64,000 bases of DNA from an uncultured bacterium (GTDB taxonomy: Bacteria > Bacillota > Clostridia > Oscillospirales > Acutalibacteraceae): NCBI GenBank assembly GCA_905215055.1, contig CAJMOH010000008.1:6417-70416 (forward strand). Direction: 5' to 3'. A program made the position numbers and the translations under genes. Position 1 is the first letter of the stretch; each line of letters starts with the position of its first letter. The notes under the pieces are model-generated. The model had not been told where the DNA came from, made no database searches, and worked only from the letters and a program-made list of their open reading frames with translations. This document shows positions 36,682-45,900 of this stretch, piece after piece.

Positions 36682-37032
36682 TCAGCCCCCGGTGATCAAA
36701 TCCAGGATTTCCTTGGCGAAGGTGATGACCACGCCTCCCGCCAAAGTGAGAAACCCCTGGGAGCGCTGGCTGGGGTCGTGGGACTGGAACGAAAGCCCCA
36801 CCTGCACCACGCCCCAGCCCAGCAGGATGATGCCCACGGCCCGGATCCGGCCGAAGATGAAGTCGGACAAGTTGTTCACCACGGTCAAAGGGTTGCCCCC
36901 GGCGGTACTGGTGGCAAAGGCAGTAGTGGTGAGCGCCCCCACCAGCAACGTGGAGACTGCGAACAGGGCGAAGGCCCGGCGGCCTCCTTTTCCCAAGGTC
37001 TTAGGCTGGGTGAGTTTCTTCTTTTTGTTCAT
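36682..37032 (-). CDS. Maff2 family mobile element protein (VirB2-like)
   Basis: A 116-residue protein with a signal-like helix (FALFAVSTLLVGALTTTAFA) and two further hydrophobic segments (AVGIILLGWGVVQVGLSF, FLTLAGGVVITFAKEILDLI). It matches Maff2/TcpC-like small membrane proteins of conjugative elements and is similar in layout to pilin-like VirB2. The ATG at 37032 has GGAGG nine bases upstream. Its start overlaps the end of the coupling-protein gene by 32 bp. Confidence 0.87.
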   Translation of the reverse strand: MNKKKKLTQPKTLGKGGRRAFALFAVSTLLVGALTTTAFATSTAGGNPLTVVNNLSDFIFGRIRAVGIILLGWGVVQVGLSFQSHDPSQRSQGFLTLAGGVVITFAKEILDLITGG

Positions 37033-38842
37033 GGAACGATTCCTCCTTTGGTTTAAACAGTGTTTCAAGTTCTTCATCGGATAAGAGTTCAAATGACGGT
37101 TTTTCTTTTGTTTCAGGCTCCGGCTCTTTCTGCTTCTGAGACATCCGCTGGGCAGTGACCCCCGCCACGGCCCGGTCTGTTTGCCCGTGCTCATAGGGCC
37201 TGGCTTTCCCGTTGGCGGTCATGGAAAAATTAGGGTGATGGAAAGTGTTATACTTCTCGTCTAGGATGGGCCGCTCTCCCCGGATGAACAGCAGGGCATA
37301 TCGGTTGTCCAGCATCCGCACCTCATCGGGGGTAAGAAGCTCCCGGCCAATGATGCTCCTATTGGTGGTGTAGCTGCCGCTGCGGCCCTTGCTCTCTCCA
37401 TAGGAATCCAGCCACAGAGTCGATTTCCCCAAATAGCTTTCGGAAAGGAGTTTGTGGGTGGAGGCCTCGTTGCCGCCCAGGTAGAGCAGTTCATCGCAGT
37501 TGCCCAGGATGCTCTCCCACTGCTTTTCAAAGAGGGCTTTTAACTGGGCAATGTTCTGCAAGATGATGGACACCGAGATGTTCCGGCTGCGCATGGTGGC
37601 CAGCAGCTTGTCGAAGTCATCGGGCAGACTCACGTTGGCAAACTCGTCCATGAGGAAGTGGACCGGCACCGGCAGGCTGCCCCTGTACTTGTGGTCGGCC
37701 AGGTGGAACAACTGCTGGAAGATTTGGGTGTACAGGATGGACACCAGGAAGTTGAAGCTGGTGTCGTTGTCTGGAATGAGGGCAAACAGGGCCACTTTCC
37801 TTTCCCCTAGGCTGGGCAAGTCCAGCTCGTCTGTGGCCGTGAGGGCAGAGAGGGTTCGGAGATTGAACTTTTCCAACCGGGCCGCCAAGGTGATCTGGAT
37901 GGATTTCAGGGTTTTGGCGGAGCCGGAGCGGTAGTCCCGGTAATACTTCACAGCGATGTGGTCGGGTTGTTTCATCTCCAGCCGGTCGAACAGCTCGTCC
38001 ACCGGGGACTGGTACTCCTCGTCCTCCTCCCGGACCTCCGCTGCCCGGAGCAGCTCCATCACTATGGAGAAGTTCTGTTCCTGGGGCGGGGCCTCGTACT
38101 TGAGATACAAGATCAGGGCCATGAGCAGCATACTGGCCGCCGTGTCCCAAAAGGGGTCATTGGACTTGCTGTCCTTGGGAGTGGTGGACTTGAACAGGTT
38201 GGTCACCAGCCGCTGCACATCGTTGTCATCCCGGAGGTAGACAAAGGGGTTGTAGCAAAAGCTCTTTTCCATGTTGAGCATATCCAGCACCCGGACTTCA
38301 TACCCCTTCTTTTCCAGCAGATGCCCCGTGTCCCGGAGCAGCTCCCCCTTGGGATCCAAAATCACAAAACTGGTGTTGGCCTGGCAAAGGTTGGGCTTGG
38401 CGTAGAAACGTGTCTTGCCAGCCCCCGACCCGCCGATCACCACGGTGTTTAGGTTGCGCCGATGCTTGTGGGTGTCCAAGCCCATGCGGACGTGCTGGGT
38501 AAACAGCTTGTTTTCTGAAAAAACCTTGTCAGCATACCGATGGTTGACCCGCCCAGAGTCACCCCACTGAGCGGAGCCGTGTTCCTCTCCCCGGCGGTAG
38601 GGATGGCGGGTGGAGAGGAAAATGCCCACCCCCAAACTGTAGGCAGCAAGAAAAAGGAGGACAGTTTTTCCACTGTCCTCACACCAGATGATTTTGAATG
38701 GGTGATTCATAGCCCCAGGCAGGGCTTGGATGATTCCGTCAAGACCGCCGGACACAGAGGGCGCTAGGAGCAGCGCCAGCCACACAGCGGGGATAATTCC
38801 CAGGGTATACACCCAGAGGGGTGTTCGCCTTTGCGGTTTCAT
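37001..38842 (-). CDS. virD4: Type IV coupling protein, VirD4/TraG type
   Basis: A 613-residue membrane ATPase. Two N-terminal helices (about 10-30 and 55-75) precede Walker A VIGGSGAGKTRFYAKPN (near 139) and Walker B HFLMDEFANV (near 399). The TraG signature VILDPKGELLRDTG is also present. It brings the relaxase-DNA complex to the secretion channel. The C-terminal tail is highly charged. Its start overlaps the pcfB stop as ATGA. Confidence 0.95.
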   Translation of the reverse strand: MKPQRRTPLWVYTLGIIPAVWLALLLAPSVSGGLDGIIQALPGAMNHPFKIIWCEDSGKTVLLFLAAYSLGVGIFLSTRHPYRRGEEHGSAQWGDSGRVNHRYADKVFSENKLFTQHVRMGLDTHKHRRNLNTVVIGGSGAGKTRFYAKPNLCQANTSFVILDPKGELLRDTGHLLEKKGYEVRVLDMLNMEKSFCYNPFVYLRDDNDVQRLVTNLFKSTTPKDSKSNDPFWDTAASMLLMALILYLKYEAPPQEQNFSIVMELLRAAEVREEDEEYQSPVDELFDRLEMKQPDHIAVKYYRDYRSGSAKTLKSIQITLAARLEKFNLRTLSALTATDELDLPSLGERKVALFALIPDNDTSFNFLVSILYTQIFQQLFHLADHKYRGSLPVPVHFLMDEFANVSLPDDFDKLLATMRSRNISVSIILQNIAQLKALFEKQWESILGNCDELLYLGGNEASTHKLLSESYLGKSTLWLDSYGESKGRSGSYTTNRSIIGRELLTPDEVRMLDNRYALLFIRGERPILDEKYNTFHHPNFSMTANGKARPYEHGQTDRAVAGVTAQRMSQKQKEPEPETKEKPSFELLSDEELETLFKPKEESFHEQKEETHPA

Positions 38843-39432
38843 CGGGTATCCCTCTCAAGGTGTTTTTTCGTCCGCTGGGGCTTAGCTGCCCGCTCTTTTT
38901 GCATGGTTTTCAGCTCCTGGCGCACAGAGGGTTTCTCAGAGGAATTCCCGTTGGAAATCCCGTCTTGCCTGGAGATATTCCCGGACGGAGAAGGCCTCTC
39001 CGTCCTCCCCGGGAAAGGGGCTTGGTCCTCCCGGCTCTGCTGGATGTCGTTTTCAATGGACGCGGTATCCAGAACAGTCAGCTCCAGGCGCTCCACAATG
39101 CGGTTGACCCTGGCGGCATCGTCCTGGAACACCAGGATGTCCAGGGTGTCATCCCCCTTTTTCACAGGGATGGGGGCATAGAGGACGCCGTAACCCTTGG
39201 CTTGCTTGGCAAACTCTGAGCAATCCTCCTTCTTGATGGTGTAGATGGTCATGGGCCGCTGCTGCCGCAGCATGGTGGTGATCCGGGCTTTGCCCTTGGT
39301 GCGCTTCTGGTCCTTCAGCACAGCATACAGGGCCGCGGCGATGTTCTTGGCCGCAGCGCCGGAGATTTTCAGGGCAAACTCCGCCCCTTCTAAACTGAGG
39401 CGGAGGATTTGGTCGGGGGCATCGGTGTACAC
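38839..39432 (-). CDS. pcfB: PcfB family conjugation accessory protein (DUF3801)
   Basis: A 197-residue protein with the DUF3801 domain in its first 130 residues (LSLEGAEFALKISGAAAKNI, RTKGKARITTMLRQQ, FAKQAKGYGVLYAPI), then a charged tail. PcfB of pCF10 bridges the relaxosome and coupling protein. The start is GTG at 39432 with AAGGAGGT eight bases upstream. In these elements pcfB usually follows the relaxase gene, but here a toxin-antitoxin cassette on the other strand has been placed between them. Confidence 0.88.
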   Translation of the reverse strand: MYTDAPDQILRLSLEGAEFALKISGAAAKNIAAALYAVLKDQKRTKGKARITTMLRQQRPMTIYTIKKEDCSEFAKQAKGYGVLYAPIPVKKGDDTLDILVFQDDAARVNRIVERLELTVLDTASIENDIQQSREDQAPFPGRTERPSPSGNISRQDGISNGNSSEKPSVRQELKTMQKERAAKPQRTKKHLERDTR

Positions 39433-39517
39433 GAGTGGTCACCTCCTTACCGTTCCCGGGCTTGGGAGCGGGGTTCTACTACGAAAACATTCATAATGGT
39501 CATCCTCCATTCTAAAC

Positions 39518-39563
39518 TTTACAGCAAATTATTCGTTGAATTTTACAGCAGATGTGGTATACT
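39518..39563 (+). promoter_or_regulatory. Promoter and candidate operator of the toxin-antitoxin cassette
   Basis: TTGAAT (39536-39541) and TATACT (39558-39563) are 16 bp apart. The direct repeat TTTACAGCA occurs at 39518-39526 and 39542-39550, once upstream of the -35 and once inside the spacer. That is a fitting site for autorepression by the antitoxin. Confidence 0.6.
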
Positions 39564-39599
39564 AAAGGCAGAACAATCCAGAGGAAAGGGGTGCTTTGT

Positions 39600-39854
39600 A
39601 TGCCGAACATCAAACCGATTTCCGATTTACGCAACTACACAGAGGTGCTCCAGGACGTCTCCGTGGGCGCGCCTGTCTTCCTCACCAAGAATGGCCGGGG
39701 CAAATACGCCATCATGGACATCCACGACTATGAACGCGCCCAGGCCACCATCCGCCTGATGAACGAGCTGGCGAAAGGCCGGAAATCCGGTGAGGAAAAG
39801 GGCTGGTTCACCTTAGAGGAAGTGGAGCGGGAGCTGGGGATCCTGGATGAATAA
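39600..39854 (+). CDS. Phd/YefM-type antitoxin
   Basis: An 84-residue protein with the Phd/YefM N-terminal DNA-binding and dimerisation fold (IKPISDLRNYTEVLQDVSVG, PVFLTKNGRGKYAIMDIHDYERAQ) and a C-terminal toxin-neutralising tail rich in Glu. The ATG at 39600 is preceded by AAAGGGG. It overlaps the toxin gene by eight bases and is one of the very few plus-strand genes in the element, which marks the pair as a separate cassette. Confidence 0.88.
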   Translation: MPNIKPISDLRNYTEVLQDVSVGAPVFLTKNGRGKYAIMDIHDYERAQATIRLMNELAKGRKSGEEKGWFTLEEVERELGILDE

Positions 39855-40182
39855 GCTGCACATCTCTGATGATGCCCGTCAGGACTTGGCTGAGATCAAG
39901 CAGTATATTGCGGAAGATTTGGACAGTCCCAGCGCCGCGGCACAAACGGTGAAGGCGATTTTAAAGGGGATCTCCCGCTTAAAAGAACAGAGCGGGATCG
40001 GCGCGGCCCTTTCCTCCATCGTCCCGGTGGAAAGCGAGTACCGCTTCTTGGTTTACAGAAATTACCTGACCTTTTACCGGGTGGTTGCCCAGGACGTTTA
40101 TATCGACCGCATCCTGTACGGCAGACGGAATTACCTTGCCGTTCTCTTTGGCGATTCGCTAGATTCTGAATCTTCATCGTGA
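39847..40182 (+). CDS. RelE/ParE-type toxin
   Basis: A 111-residue protein with the RelE/ParE fold (LHISDDARQDLAEIKQYIAE, and RFLVYRNYLTFYRVVAQDVYIDRILYGRRNY). RelE members cut mRNA on ribosomes and ParE members poison gyrase; the sequence alone does not decide which. It overlaps the antitoxin upstream and runs nine bases into the 3' end of the converging relaxase frame. The pair probably stabilises the element. Confidence 0.87.
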   Translation: MNKLHISDDARQDLAEIKQYIAEDLDSPSAAAQTVKAILKGISRLKEQSGIGAALSSIVPVESEYRFLVYRNYLTFYRVVAQDVYIDRILYGRRNYLAVLFGDSLDSESSS

Positions 40183-40677
40183 CCGGTACTCCTCCCTTTT
40201 CGGGGAGGAGTTTTCTTTTTCTTCCTGCATCCGCAAATTTTCCCTCATCTTTTCCGACCGCCAGGCAATATCCTCACACAGTGCCACTTCCTTCCTCAGC
40301 TTCTTGATTTCCCCAGTGAGGGTTGTGATTTTCTGTTTCACTCGGTCTTTCCGCTCCGGGTCAGACTGCACCGCCACAGTGCGGAATTGTCGATACAGGG
40401 CTGTCCGCTGGGAAATCAATCCTTTCAAATTATCCTCTACCTTGCCTTGGTGAGCCTCCAGTTGCTCCATGGTATCAATTTTATACCGAGACAGCAGCCG
40501 CACCTCCTGGGAGAACCGCTCTCCTTTCAGCAATTCCTCCCGGAGAGCAGGCGGCGCCCGCCGGGGCAGGCGCCGCTTATTTCGGGGGAAAATCCCCAGC
40601 AAGTAGCAGTAGTAGTAATACAGGGCCCGGAAGCCCGTGGCTTTTCGGGCTGGTTTCATCTGCCCGTGGAATTTCAT
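40174..40677 (-). CDS. Relaxase C-terminal part, separated by an in-frame stop
   Basis: A 167-residue stretch that continues the relaxase in the same frame after one TGA codon and one Lys codon. KATGFRALYYYYCYLLGIFP and the coiled-coil rest (TMEQLEAHQGKVEDNLKGLI, KKLRKEVALCEDIAWRSEKM) are what is expected at the C terminus of MobP-type relaxases in Clostridia. Its first ATG has no ribosome site, so independent translation is doubtful. A CGA-to-TGA change would explain the break. Confidence 0.8.
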   Translation of the reverse strand: MKFHGQMKPARKATGFRALYYYYCYLLGIFPRNKRRLPRRAPPALREELLKGERFSQEVRLLSRYKIDTMEQLEAHQGKVEDNLKGLISQRTALYRQFRTVAVQSDPERKDRVKQKITTLTGEIKKLRKEVALCEDIAWRSEKMRENLRMQEEKENSSPKREEYRSR

Positions 40678-40680
40678 TTT

Positions 40681-41520
40681 TCAGGGCTGGGGATGATATT
40701 CCCGCTCTGGCCTGCTTTGCTCCAGCAGCCGGCGGCGGATGCCCACGGGAGTGTAGTTTTCTCCCAAGTTCCTTCCCAGGCGGAAAAAACGCTCCTTGCC
40801 TTGGGGCCGCACGGAGATGTCCGCACCCACCTTCACCTCGTAGCCCATCCCCTGGAGGGCATGAAAAAACTGCCGCTCCGTCATAGATTGGCGAAGGGCA
40901 GTATCCACATCTTTCTGAACGAGAGAGCGCCAGGTGGGCTTTTCCTGCTGCTCTGCCCGGTGTTCGGCGTAATGTCTGGTTTTTCCTGGCTGGGGGTTCT
41001 CGATGATGGAAAGGCCATACTCCCGGCACAGGGCATCGGAGGCCTCCCGCATGGCACGGTAATCCCGGCCGCTGCGGTAAAATTTCTTGCCGTCCACAAA
41101 GGACACGGTGTTGATAACGAAGTGGGAGTGCAGATGGTTTTCCCTGTCCAGATGCGTTGCCACCAGCACCTGGTACCGGCCACCCCACAGCTGCCAGGCC
41201 AGCTTTACACCGATCTCGTGGGCCAGCTCCGGGGTGCACTCTCCAGGGGCGAAACTCTGGTAGCCGTGGTAAGCGATGACGCCATTCTCTTTCCCAAAGC
41301 GCTTCTTCACCGCCTGCATCTCCCGGCGGGCGGTGGCAGGGGCACAGTGGATGCCTGTGACTAGCTGTTTCACCGGCGTTCCCTCTTCCTGGACTGTGGT
41401 TTTCCGCTGCTGGGTGGCGTAGCGGAGCAAATTCATTAAGTCGGTTTTTTCGGGGTTGGCGGCATAGTCCAGGACACCGCCCAAATTTCCCCGCACCGCC
41501 CACAGGGAAGTCACCGCCAT
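40681..41520 (-). CDS. Relaxase (MobP-type), N-terminal catalytic part
   Basis: 279 residues up to an in-frame TGA. Motif I has the N-terminal Tyr-type LGGVLDYAANPEK. The three-histidine motif THLDRENHLHSHFVIN lies near residue 125, followed by TVSFVDGKKFYRSGRDYRAM. It nicks the element at oriT and leads the strand into the recipient. The catalytic domain is complete, but the C-terminal third lies beyond the stop. The ATG has GGAGG seven bases upstream, within the end of the mobC gene. Confidence 0.9.
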   Translation of the reverse strand: MAVTSLWAVRGNLGGVLDYAANPEKTDLMNLLRYATQQRKTTVQEEGTPVKQLVTGIHCAPATARREMQAVKKRFGKENGVIAYHGYQSFAPGECTPELAHEIGVKLAWQLWGGRYQVLVATHLDRENHLHSHFVINTVSFVDGKKFYRSGRDYRAMREASDALCREYGLSIIENPQPGKTRHYAEHRAEQQEKPTWRSLVQKDVDTALRQSMTERQFFHALQGMGYEVKVGADISVRPQGKERFFRLGRNLGENYTPVGIRRRLLEQSRPEREYHPQP

Positions 41521-41521
41521 C

Positions 41522-41849
41522 TCACATCCTCCGGGGCAGAATCACAGCAGTGGTGATGTCCTCCACCAGCTGGTGAAATTGCCCCACGGCTTCCTTATAT
41601 TGGACAGTGTTTACCGCACCCAGAGTCTGGGCCTGGCGGGAGATCTGCTCCAGAAGGGTTCCCACCTGGTACAGCCGCTCCATAAAAGCATAATAATCCG
41701 GGGGCGGGATCTCCTGGGAGACTACGCCGCCTATCAGGTGACGAAGGTAGGCTTCCCGGGACAGGGCGCTGCGCTTCACCAGGGTTTGCAGGCGGGCGGC
41801 TTCTTTTTTCGTCAGCCGTACTTTGATTTCCACTTTCTTTTCTGCCATC
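41522..41849 (-). CDS. mobC: MobC family relaxosome protein
   Basis: A 108-residue protein opening with a ribbon-helix-helix pattern (VEIKVRLTKKEAARLQTLVKR, then LSREAYLRHLIGG) and continuing with a helical region ending AVGQFHQLVEDITTAVILP. MobC proteins bind oriT and help the relaxase nick DNA. The ATG at 41849 has GGGAGG just upstream; the longer frame is not typical. It ends one base before the relaxase start. Confidence 0.85.
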
Positions 41850-41962
41850 TCTTCCTCCCTTCCATGGGGTTGCAGGGGCTTGGCCCCTGCGAAGTCTGTG
41901 GTTTGTCCCCAAACCACGATGCTTGCTACGAACTGACAGAACTTTCCTGGCTATGGGGCGGT

Positions 41963-42913
41963 TCAGCGCTCCCAGCCCTTCACCGCCTGCTGGCGGGCAA
42001 GCCCCAGCCGGTGGCACAGGGTGTCGTTGACGTCCTTGCCAAAAGGCGGCGGGCGGTTTTCGCCCTGGATACTTTCCTGCAGCGCAGAGAGAATAGCCTG
42101 AGCCGCCTGCCTTCCCGGCAGATCGTTGTCCAGGTAGAGACATACCCGGTTCACCCCTGGGTTGTCTTTCAGAAATTGCTCTAAGGCCAAGGGCAGCCGT
42201 GGGGGACCTTTCTGGCTGGGACGGTACACTCCGGCCAGGGACAGCAGATTCTGCTGCCGCCAATTCATCCCTTCCATCTTGCACAATGTCGCGTAGGACA
42301 GGGCGTCAATGGGCGCTTCAAACAGGTGGAGGCTTGGGCCGTCTCCGGTCAGGGAAAAACCAAAACGCTTGTCGCTGCCGTTTAAGTTTCCGTGAAACCG
42401 GGCTTTCCCAGTTCCCCGCTGGCAACCAAACCGAGCTTTGCCCTGGGCGTCGAATCCCAGGAACACGGCGTTGTGGTGGGGGAGGCTCTCGTAGAGTTTC
42501 CCGTTCTGGATGCAGTAGTCAAGGATTTCCCGGTCGATGCCCCGGCCTGCCAGGTAGGCAATCACCCGGTCGTGGGTGGGGCTGCGCTCCGGGAGCAGCA
42601 GGGTCTTAGGGCGAGGTTCCGCAGTCGGGGGTATAGAAATAGGCGGCATTGCTGCCGCCTGTCCGTTCAGTTTCTCCATGGCCTCTAAAAAGGAATAGCC
42701 GTTGACCTTGATGAGATAATCTAAAGCGCTGGCCCCGCCAATGCCACGGGAAAACCAGCACCATTTGCCGTTGGAAATTCGCAGGCTGTCATGAGTCTTG
42801 GTGCAGTAGACATTGCCAGAGACATGAACCAGCTCCTGGGGTTCGCGCTGCCGCAAATAGGTGAGCAGATCTAGCTTGCGGGCTTGTTCAATGGATTCTT
42901 TTGTGTAGTAAAT
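41963..42913 (-). CDS. TOPRIM/DUF3991 domain protein with probable ATT start codon
   Basis: A 316-residue primase-like protein. An N-terminal DUF3991 region (YCTKTHDSLRISNGKWCWFS, GGASALDYLIKVNGYSFLEAM) precedes a TOPRIM fold (LHLFEAPIDALSYATL with the acidic pair, and NRVCLYLDNDLPGRQAA). Such proteins probably help DNA processing in transfer or replication of the element. Homologues begin M.YYTKESIEQARKLDLLTYL. Here that sequence is present, but its first codon is ATT at 42913, with AAAGGAGGG seven bases upstream. A TTG start at 42856 would drop 19 conserved residues. Confidence 0.82.
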   Translation of the reverse strand: MYYTKESIEQARKLDLLTYLRQREPQELVHVSGNVYCTKTHDSLRISNGKWCWFSRGIGGASALDYLIKVNGYSFLEAMEKLNGQAAAMPPISIPPTAEPRPKTLLLPERSPTHDRVIAYLAGRGIDREILDYCIQNGKLYESLPHHNAVFLGFDAQGKARFGCQRGTGKARFHGNLNGSDKRFGFSLTGDGPSLHLFEAPIDALSYATLCKMEGMNWRQQNLLSLAGVYRPSQKGPPRLPLALEQFLKDNPGVNRVCLYLDNDLPGRQAAQAILSALQESIQGENRPPPFGKDVNDTLCHRLGLARQQAVKGWER

Positions 42914-42927
42914 GGCCGTTCCCTCCT

Positions 42928-45900
42928 TTACCGTTCCCTCCCCACCACTTTCCGGGTGGGGGCATTCTCTCCCTCGTCAGGTGTGGCGTCCAGCAGTTCC
43001 CGGTCTTTCTCATCCAGCTTCAGTAGCTTGGTCAGCTCCGCCAGACGCTGGGATTTCTCCCGCAGCTCTGCCTCCCGATCGAAGGGCTTTTCTGCCTCTG
43101 TCTTGGCAGTTTCCATTTGCTCCTTGGTTCTCTCCAAGGAGCCGCGGTATGACCCCAAAAACTGCTCCAGACCGTTCAGGGCGTTGTCCAGACGGGTGAT
43201 ATTGCCAAACACATCCGTCCCCAGGGACACACGGTGGGATAAGGTTCCCTTGAGGGAAACCTGATACTCCTTGGAAAAAGCCTCGTAAGACAGCTCCATC
43301 TCAAAGCCCCGGTAGGAGCCGACAGACACCCGCTCTGTGCTCTCCATCTGAGAGCAGGCGTCCAGCAGGGCTTTCCCAGCCTGGGCCTTCTCTGTGTAGG
43401 TGATTTCCTTAACACACATGGGTGGAAAGCCCTCGGCTGGTGTATTCTGATCCCGCCGGGCAATGTCGGCGGTGGTTCCGGCAATCCGTTCCTCATATTG
43501 TTGAATCTGCTGAGGATAGTATTTCAGCACCTTGTCCTCCAGCTCGTACTTCTGGCTGAGGAAGCTGGCCCGGAGCATTTTCAGCTTGTTCACCTCCGTC
43601 TCCAAATTCGCCCGCTCGATGATCTGTGGATTGCCTGTCGCCAGGGCCTTGATCTCGTTGTAGGACAGCACCACATCGTCGATCTCCTGCATCACCCGGG
43701 CGGGGGCTTTGGAGGTGAACACCTGGGAGATGAACCGCTGTTTGTTCTCCACCATTTGGTAGAGGTAGCTGTCGAAGGTGCCCTCAGTCACATAGCGGTA
43801 GATCTGCACCTCCAGGTTTTGGTTTCCCTGGCGGATGATGCGCCCGCTGCGCTGCTCCAAGTCCCGGGGCCGCCAGGGGCAGTCCAGATCGTGGAGGGCG
43901 ATGAGCTTGTCCTGGACGTTGGTGCCGGCCCCCATTTTGGCGGTAGAACCCATCAGCACCCGCACCTGCCCGGCGCGGGCTTTCCCAAAGAGCTGCTGCT
44001 TCTGCGTCTCGTTGGCGGCGCTGTGGACAAAGGCGATCTCCTCTTCTGGAATCCCACGGGCCACCAGTTTGTCTTTGAGGTCGTTGTACACGCTGAAGGA
44101 ACCGTCCGTTTTGGGTGTGGAGAGGTCGCAGAACACTAACTGAGTTAGTTTGTCTTTCTGGGTATCCTTCCAAATCCGGTAGACCTTCTCCGCACAGACG
44201 TTCACCTTGCTGCCCTCCACATCTGGCAGCAGGGGGTTGAGAAGCCGTTGGTCTAAAGCCAGCTTCCGGCCATCGTTGGTGATGAGGAGCATGTTGTCCT
44301 GGGAGGCGTCCACCGCGCCGCTGCGCACCGCGTCTGCCCGCTGCCCCAGGGCCTCCACCATTTCCTTCTGGATGTCGCTGGGCTTGCACACCACTGTCTC
44401 GTACTTGGCTTTGGGCACAGGGAGGTTCAGCATATCCGCCGTCTGAATGTCCGCCACTTCTTTGAAAAGAGCCATCAGTTCGGGCAGATTGTAGAAGTTG
44501 GAAAACCGGGTCTTTTGCTGGAATCCCTGTCCTTCTGGCTTCAGTTCCATGCTGGTGACCGTCTCCCCAAACTGAGAGGCCCAGGCGTCAAAGTGGGACA
44601 GGCCTAGTTCTTTCAAAAGATTCCCCTGCAAGTACCGCTGCATAGTGTACAGCTCCGCCATGGAGTTGGACACCGGGGTTCCCGTGGCGAACACCACGCC
44701 CTTGCCCCCTGTCAGCTCGTCCATGTACTGGCACTTCATGTACAGGTCGGAGGCCTTCTGGGATTCCGTTTGGGAGATGCCCCCCACATTCCGCATTTTG
44801 GTGTACAGGTACAGATTCTTGAACAAATCCGCCTCATCGATGAACAGCCGGTCTATGCCCAGTTCCTCGAAGGTCACCACATCGTCCTTGGCGCTCTGGT
44901 CGTTGAGCTTTTTCAGCTTGGCCTCCAGGCTTTTCTTGGACTTTTCCATCTGCTTCACGGTGAACCGGGAGTCCTCCCGCTTTTTGGCGGCTTCAATTCC
45001 CGCCACCACCTCCACTATCTGGCGTTTCAACATGGCCTGCTGCCGGTCTGTGGAGAGAGGGATCTTCTCAAACTGACTGTGACCCAGGATAATCCCATCG
45101 TAGTCTCCTGTGGCGATACGGGCGCAGAATTTCTTGCGGCGCTGCTTTTCAAAGTCCTTTTTGGTGGCCACCAAAATGTTTGCGCCGGGGTACAAGTCCA
45201 GAAAGTCCGAGGCGAAGTCTCCAATGATGTGGTTGGGCACCACAAACAGGGCCTTGCTGGAAAGCCCCAGCCGTTTGCTCTCCAGGGCGGCGGCAATCAT
45301 GGCAAAAGATTTCCCCGCGCCCACCACATGGGCAAAGAGGGCGTTTCCCCCGTAGATGGCCCGGGCCACAGCGTTGCGCTGGTGGGGCCGCAGGGTGATC
45401 TCCGGGTTCATCCCGGCAAACACCAGATGGCTGCCGTCATACTCCCGGGGCCGGATGGCGTTGAACTTCTCGTTATACAGAGTACACAACCGCTCCCGGC
45501 GGGCGGGGTTGGCCCACACCCACTCCTGGAACTTCTCCTTGATCTGATCCTGCTTGTCCTGGGCGATGGCGGTTTCCTTCTTGTTGAGCACCCGCTGGTC
45601 TTTGCCGTTTTCGTCCTGCACTGTATCAAACACCCGCACGTCTCGTAGGTTCAGGGTGTCCTCGATGAGTTTGTAGGCGTTCACCCGTTTGGTGCCGTAG
45701 GTGCTGAACACCCGGATGTTGCTCCGGTCCAGGCTTTTCTCGGAGACATTCCACTCCCCTGTCACGGGGGAGTACCGGACACGGATGCGGCTTTTATAAT
45801 AGAACGGCGTTTGCAGCAGCTCGTGGGTGAACTGCTCCGCCACATCCTCGGGAATCCATGTTGCCCCCAGGCGCACATTGATTTCCCCGGCAACCAAGTC

